A program made the position numbers and the translations under genes. This document shows positions 13,554 through 16,344 of a DNA stretch of 16,344 nt, in pieces. The stretch's first letter is position 1, and each line of letters starts with the position of its first letter. This stretch comes from Massilia sp. UBA2709. GTDB taxonomy: Bacteria > Pseudomonadota > Gammaproteobacteria > Burkholderiales > Burkholderiaceae_D. The stretch is from contig DEKZ01000404.1 of assembly GCA_002354135.1 (NCBI GenBank), positions 1-16,344 on the forward strand. Direction: 5' to 3'. The notes below the pieces were generated by a model. The model ran no database searches, was not told the DNA's origin, and saw nothing but the letters and a program-made list of their open reading frames with translations.

Positions 13554-15968
13554 ATGAAGCGTAGTAACAGCGCGGCCTACGTTCCGCGCCGACTTATCCT
13601 TGCACTCTCCCTTGCCCTGACCCTCGGGGCCTGCCACCACGACGACGATGACGACGCCGCGCCGCCACCGCCGGAAACGGCCGCGCGCATCAACGTCGAG
13701 CTGGCCCGCACCACGCATGGCGTGCCGCATGTGCGCGCCGACGATTTCCGCAGTCTCGGCTACGGGCTGGCCTATGCCTATGCCCAGGACAATGTCTGCA
13801 TGTTCGCCGACTCGCTGCTGACGGTGCGCGGCGAGCGCTCGCTGTTCTTCGGTGGCGAAGCGCGCGCGCCGAAGCGCACCGCCGACGAATACGGCGCCGC
13901 CAGCGGCTTCATGGACCTGAAGAACGAGGACAGCGACTTCTTCTTCAAGGGCTACCTCGACCTCGACCAGCTGCGCGCCAACTATGCCGCCGGCGCCCAG
14001 GAGCCGCGCGACATCCTCGAAGGCTATGTCGACGGCTATAACCGCTACCTGAAGGATTACACCGGCAAGCTGCCGGCCGCCTGCGCGAACGCCAAGTGGG
14101 TGCGCCCGATTACGCTCGACGACATGTATCTGGTGATGGCGGAGAAGGCCTTGCACGCCTCGGGACAGGTGTTCTCGAAGGAATTCGTCGCCGCCGGCCG
14201 CGCGCCGGGCAGTCCGGTCAGCCTGGCCAAGGCCGCGCCGCGCAAGCTCGACCCGTCCTTCATGCTGGCGCGGCTCGACAAGCTCAATACCCAAGGCATC
14301 GGCAGCAATGCGCTGGCGGTCGGCAAGGATTTATCAAGCAGCGGCCGCGGCCTGTTGCTGGGTAATCCACACTACCCCTGGACGACCACCGACCGCTTCT
14401 ACCAGGCGCACTTGACCGTGCCGGGCCGCTACGACGCGATGGGCGTGATCATCGGCGGCGTGCCCGCCATCGTGATCGGCTTCAATAAAGACATCGCCTG
14501 GAGCCATACCGTCACCACGGCCATCCACTTCACCACCTTCCGCCTGGCGCTCGATGCCGGCGACGCCACCGGCACGACCTACCTGGTCGACGGCGAGCGC
14601 CAGAAGATGACCAGCAAGACGGTGACGGTCGACGTGCTGACGGCCGACGGTGCGGTCCAGAAGCGCAGCAAGACCTTTTATTTCAGCAAGCAGGGCGCGG
14701 TCATCGTCAAGCCGGAAGCGGGCATGACCTGGACCTCGAGCGCCGCCTATGTGCTGGCCGACCCGAACCGCAACAATACCCGCATGCTCGAGCAGTGGCT
14801 GGGCATCGGCACCGCCGGCAGCGTACAGGCGATCAAGGCCTCGCTCGACAAAGTGGTGGGCCTGCCCTGGGTGAACACGGTCGCGGCCGACCGCAACGGC
14901 AACGCCTTGTATGCCGACGCCAGCGTGGTGCCGCACATGAACGCCGACAAGTTCGCGAACGGCTGCCTGCTGCTGCAGGCGGCGCTGCTGTTCGACGGTT
15001 CGCGCAGCAGCTGCGGCTGGGGCCAGGATCCGGGCGCGCCGGCCGGCATCTACGCGCCGGCCACCGGTCCCTGGATGATCCGCACCGACTACGTCGGCAA
15101 TTCGAACGACAGCTACTGGCTTGCCAATCCGAAGCAGCTCCTGACCGGCCCGGCGCCGCTCGGCTTCTCGCCGCTGTATGGCCGCGTCGGTGTCGAGCAG
15201 AGCCTGCGTACGCGGATCGGCTTCCTCCAGCTCGAGCAGATGGTGGCGCAGAAGGGCAAGCTCAATCTCGCCGACATCCAGGAGCTGGCCTTCGCCAATC
15301 GCCTGTATTCGGCCGAGCTGGTGCTGCCCGAGCTGCTGCCGGCCTGCGCCGCGAGCGGCGACGCGCTGGTGGTCCAGGCCTGCACCGTGCTCGGTTCCTG
15401 GGACCGCCGCGTGAATGTCGACAGCCGCGGCGCGGTCCTGTTCCGCGAGTTCTGGAATGCGGCCGCCAGCATCCCCAACAAGTGGGCGGTGCCCTTCAAC
15501 CCGGCCGACCCGGTGCATACCCCCTACGGCGTGGCGCCGGCGGCGATTCCGGCGATGTTGACCGCACTGAAGAACGCCGCCACCAAGCTGCAGTCCTTCG
15601 GCATCCCGCTCGACGGCCGCCTCGGCGACTACCAGGTGGAACCGCGCAACGGCGTGCGTATCGCCCTGCATGGCGGCGTCGGCAATATCGACGGCTCCTA
15701 CAACTCGCTGACCATGCGCAACCCCTTGGGCGCCGGCGGCTATGAGGGCGTGCATTGGGGGCAGAGCTATATCCAGACCGTCACGTTCGACGACCAGGGC
15801 CCGGTGGCGCAGGCCATGCTGACCTATGGCCAGTCGGTCGATCCGAAGTCGCCCTGGTATGCGGACCAGGTGCAGGTCTACTCGCGCAAGGAGTGGCCGG
15901 TGCTGCCGTTCACGCCTGAAAAGATCAAGGCCGACCCGAACTATGCGCGGGTGACGCTGAAGGAATAA
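13554..15968 (+). CDS. Penicillin acylase family lipoprotein, probable acyl-homoserine-lactone acylase
   Basis: An 804-aa N-terminal-nucleophile hydrolase precursor (family S45) of the PvdQ/aculeacin-acylase type, which cuts amides of long acyl chains such as quorum-sensing lactones or lipopeptides. Signal peptide with lipobox L-T-L-G-A-C27, then H-H-D-D-D-D-D and a Pro run. Alpha-subunit marks: H-G-V-P-H-V, Y-A-Q-D-N-V-C, V-R-G-E-R-S-L-F-F-G. Self-cleavage site G250|S251 in Q-G-I-G-S-N-A-L-A-V-G; S251 would be beta-Ser1. His273 (beta23, N-P-H-Y-P-W), Val320 (beta70) and Asn518 (about beta268, S-N-D-S-Y-W) fit the catalytic set. The frame is open back to 13389, but the ATG at 13554 starts the signal peptide. 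Substrate cannot be told from sequence; antibiotic acylase activity is an alternative. Confidence 0.92.
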   Translation: MKRSNSAAYVPRRLILALSLALTLGACHHDDDDDAAPPPPETAARINVELARTTHGVPHVRADDFRSLGYGLAYAYAQDNVCMFADSLLTVRGERSLFFGGEARAPKRTADEYGAASGFMDLKNEDSDFFFKGYLDLDQLRANYAAGAQEPRDILEGYVDGYNRYLKDYTGKLPAACANAKWVRPITLDDMYLVMAEKALHASGQVFSKEFVAAGRAPGSPVSLAKAAPRKLDPSFMLARLDKLNTQGIGSNALAVGKDLSSSGRGLLLGNPHYPWTTTDRFYQAHLTVPGRYDAMGVIIGGVPAIVIGFNKDIAWSHTVTTAIHFTTFRLALDAGDATGTTYLVDGERQKMTSKTVTVDVLTADGAVQKRSKTFYFSKQGAVIVKPEAGMTWTSSAAYVLADPNRNNTRMLEQWLGIGTAGSVQAIKASLDKVVGLPWVNTVAADRNGNALYADASVVPHMNADKFANGCLLLQAALLFDGSRSSCGWGQDPGAPAGIYAPATGPWMIRTDYVGNSNDSYWLANPKQLLTGPAPLGFSPLYGRVGVEQSLRTRIGFLQLEQMVAQKGKLNLADIQELAFANRLYSAELVLPELLPACAASGDALVVQACTVLGSWDRRVNVDSRGAVLFREFWNAAASIPNKWAVPFNPADPVHTPYGVAPAAIPAMLTALKNAATKLQSFGIPLDGRLGDYQVEPRNGVRIALHGGVGNIDGSYNSLTMRNPLGAGGYEGVHWGQSYIQTVTFDDQGPVAQAMLTYGQSVDPKSPWYADQVQVYSRKEWPVLPFTPEKIKADPNYARVTLKE

Positions 15969-15995
15969 GGCGGTCCCTACATAGTAATAGTAAGG

Positions 15996-16029
15996 TGCGA
16001 CGGTCCGGCAAGGCCCGAACCGTCGCACG
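15996..16029 (+). terminator. Hairpin downstream of the acylase gene, possible terminator
   Basis: Perfect 10-bp stem GTGCGACGGT (15996-16005) with ACCGTCGCAC (16020-16029), 14-base loop. There is no T run after it, so it is not a standard intrinsic terminator; it could stabilise the mRNA end or belong to the repeat that follows. Confidence 0.4.
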
Positions 16030-16054
16030 TAGGGTGGGGTCTCGACCCCACCCA
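16029..16054. repeat. Short TAGGGTGG palindromic repeat
   Basis: CGTAGGGTGG matches the ends of the 2463-2632 element (10 bases in a row). GGGTGGGGTC (16033-16042) is the exact inverse of GACCCCACCC (16045-16054) with a two-base spacer. Confidence 0.6.
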
Positions 16055-16114
16055 GTCTAGCGGCGTGCAGACCTGCGAAAAGCTGTATGCCATCATTGCT
16101 CGCGTTACCCCCCC

Positions 16115-16137
16115 AGGGTGGACACCTGTGTCCACGC
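16115..16137. repeat. Short GGGTGGACA/TGTCCACGC inverted repeat
   Basis: GTGGACA (16118-16124) and TGTCCAC (16129-16135) flank CCTG. The frame AGGGTGG...CCACGCG resembles the arm of the 170-bp element (GGGTGG and CCCACGCG), so it may be a smaller member of the same family. Confidence 0.45.
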
Positions 16138-16162
16138 GGTCTCATCGCTTGCATAACGACAC

Positions 16163-16191
16163 TTGCGAACAGCCATCCCTTTTGCTATAGT
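16163..16191 (+). promoter_or_regulatory. Upstream promoter of the downstream (off-edge) transcript
   Basis: TTGCGA (16163-16168), exactly 17 bp, then TATAGT (16186-16191). No open reading frame begins within reach, so its transcript must run past the right edge. Confidence 0.6.
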
Positions 16192-16287
16192 TCGCCCCCG
16201 CTTCACCGCTGCAGCAAACCTCAACGAAATCAAGTAGTTGATCTAGCAACAGCAAACTCAGGAAACTGAGCCGAAGCAAACAAGGGG

Positions 16288-16316
16288 TTGACGAGTATCG
16301 CGAAACACTGCATAAT
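16288..16316 (+). promoter_or_regulatory. Probable rRNA-operon promoter
   Basis: TTGACG (16288-16293), exactly 17 bp, then CATAAT (16311-16316). The following CTGCTGCTGACGAACAAAAC resembles 16S rRNA leaders remembered from related bacteria. With the promoter upstream this gives a tandem arrangement typical of rrn operons. The 16S gene itself is not in the window, so the assignment is an inference. Confidence 0.6.
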
Positions 16317-16344
16317 CTCATCTTCTGCTGCTGACGAACAAAAC

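Larger units (their letters stand above)
15969..16344. other. Gene-free right end: hairpins, repeats and tandem promoters
   Basis: No convincing coding region. In order it holds a 10-bp hairpin after the acylase gene, a TAGGGTGG palindrome, a second GGGTGG/CCAC inverted repeat, a first promoter, a 5-bp stem with a GAAA tetraloop (CTCAG-GAAA-CTGAG, 16257-16270) and a second promoter. The window ends 28 bases after the second -10 box. Confidence 0.7.

Noticed and set aside
14334..16154. 606-aa minus-strand open frame opposite the acylase gene
   Set aside because: It is the reverse-strand shadow of a GC-rich gene; low-complexity Arg/Gly/Ala/His composition, no recognisable motif, while the plus-strand frame has a complete acylase active site.
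1..16344. CRISPR array, tRNA genes, prophage or transposase genes
   Set aside because: No regularly spaced direct repeats, no tRNA-like cloverleaf and no mobile-element proteins were seen on either strand.

Overview
The window looks like chromosomal DNA of a GC-rich betaproteobacterium, most likely the Oxalobacteraceae (Massilia/Janthinobacterium type). This is judged from the GC-rich codon use, the 5S rRNA sequence, the protein families and their style; no search was run. It reads mostly as ordinary core and envelope genes. No phage, transposase, CRISPR array or tRNA was seen.

Left part (1-3.9 kb): the 5' end of a Pro-rich lipoprotein gene runs off the left edge on the minus strand, divergent from pssA (phosphatidylserine synthase). 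Convergent to pssA is a two-gene minus-strand unit: a YdhF-type aldo/keto reductase followed by an atypical CsoR/FrmR-family repressor. A 170-bp palindromic intergenic element separates this unit from dacC (D-Ala-D-Ala carboxypeptidase), which has its own intrinsic terminator and probable promoter.

Centre (4.0-11.3 kb): a long minus-strand gene run. In transcription order it holds a B12-binding radical SAM protein, an Mla/MCE-type lipid transport operon (STAS-MlaE permease, MlaF ATPase, MlaD substrate-binding protein, PqiC-like auxiliary lipoprotein, VanZ-family membrane protein), then a thioredoxin-like [2Fe-2S] ferredoxin and an alpha/beta hydrolase. Five junction-sharing genes (mlaE-like to vanZ) overlap or nearly touch, which implies one translationally coupled unit that moves lipids between the inner and outer membrane.

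Right part (11.4-16.3 kb, plus strand): an isolated 5S rRNA gene with its own terminator; a three-gene operon encoding a YbjQ-family protein, a membrane-anchored YbjQ-like protein and an M48 membrane metallopeptidase, behind a promoter whose -10 lies in a perfect inverted repeat; and a large lipoprotein of the penicillin/acyl-homoserine-lactone acylase family. The last 376 bp have no gene but contain palindromic repeats and two strong promoters in tandem, the second resembling an rRNA operon promoter, so a 16S rRNA gene probably begins just past the right edge.

The least explained parts are the VanZ partner in the MCE operon, the YbjQ-YbjQ-M48 operon, the CsoR-like protein that lacks most of the usual metal ligands, the orphan 5S gene and the TAGGGTGG palindromic repeat family.
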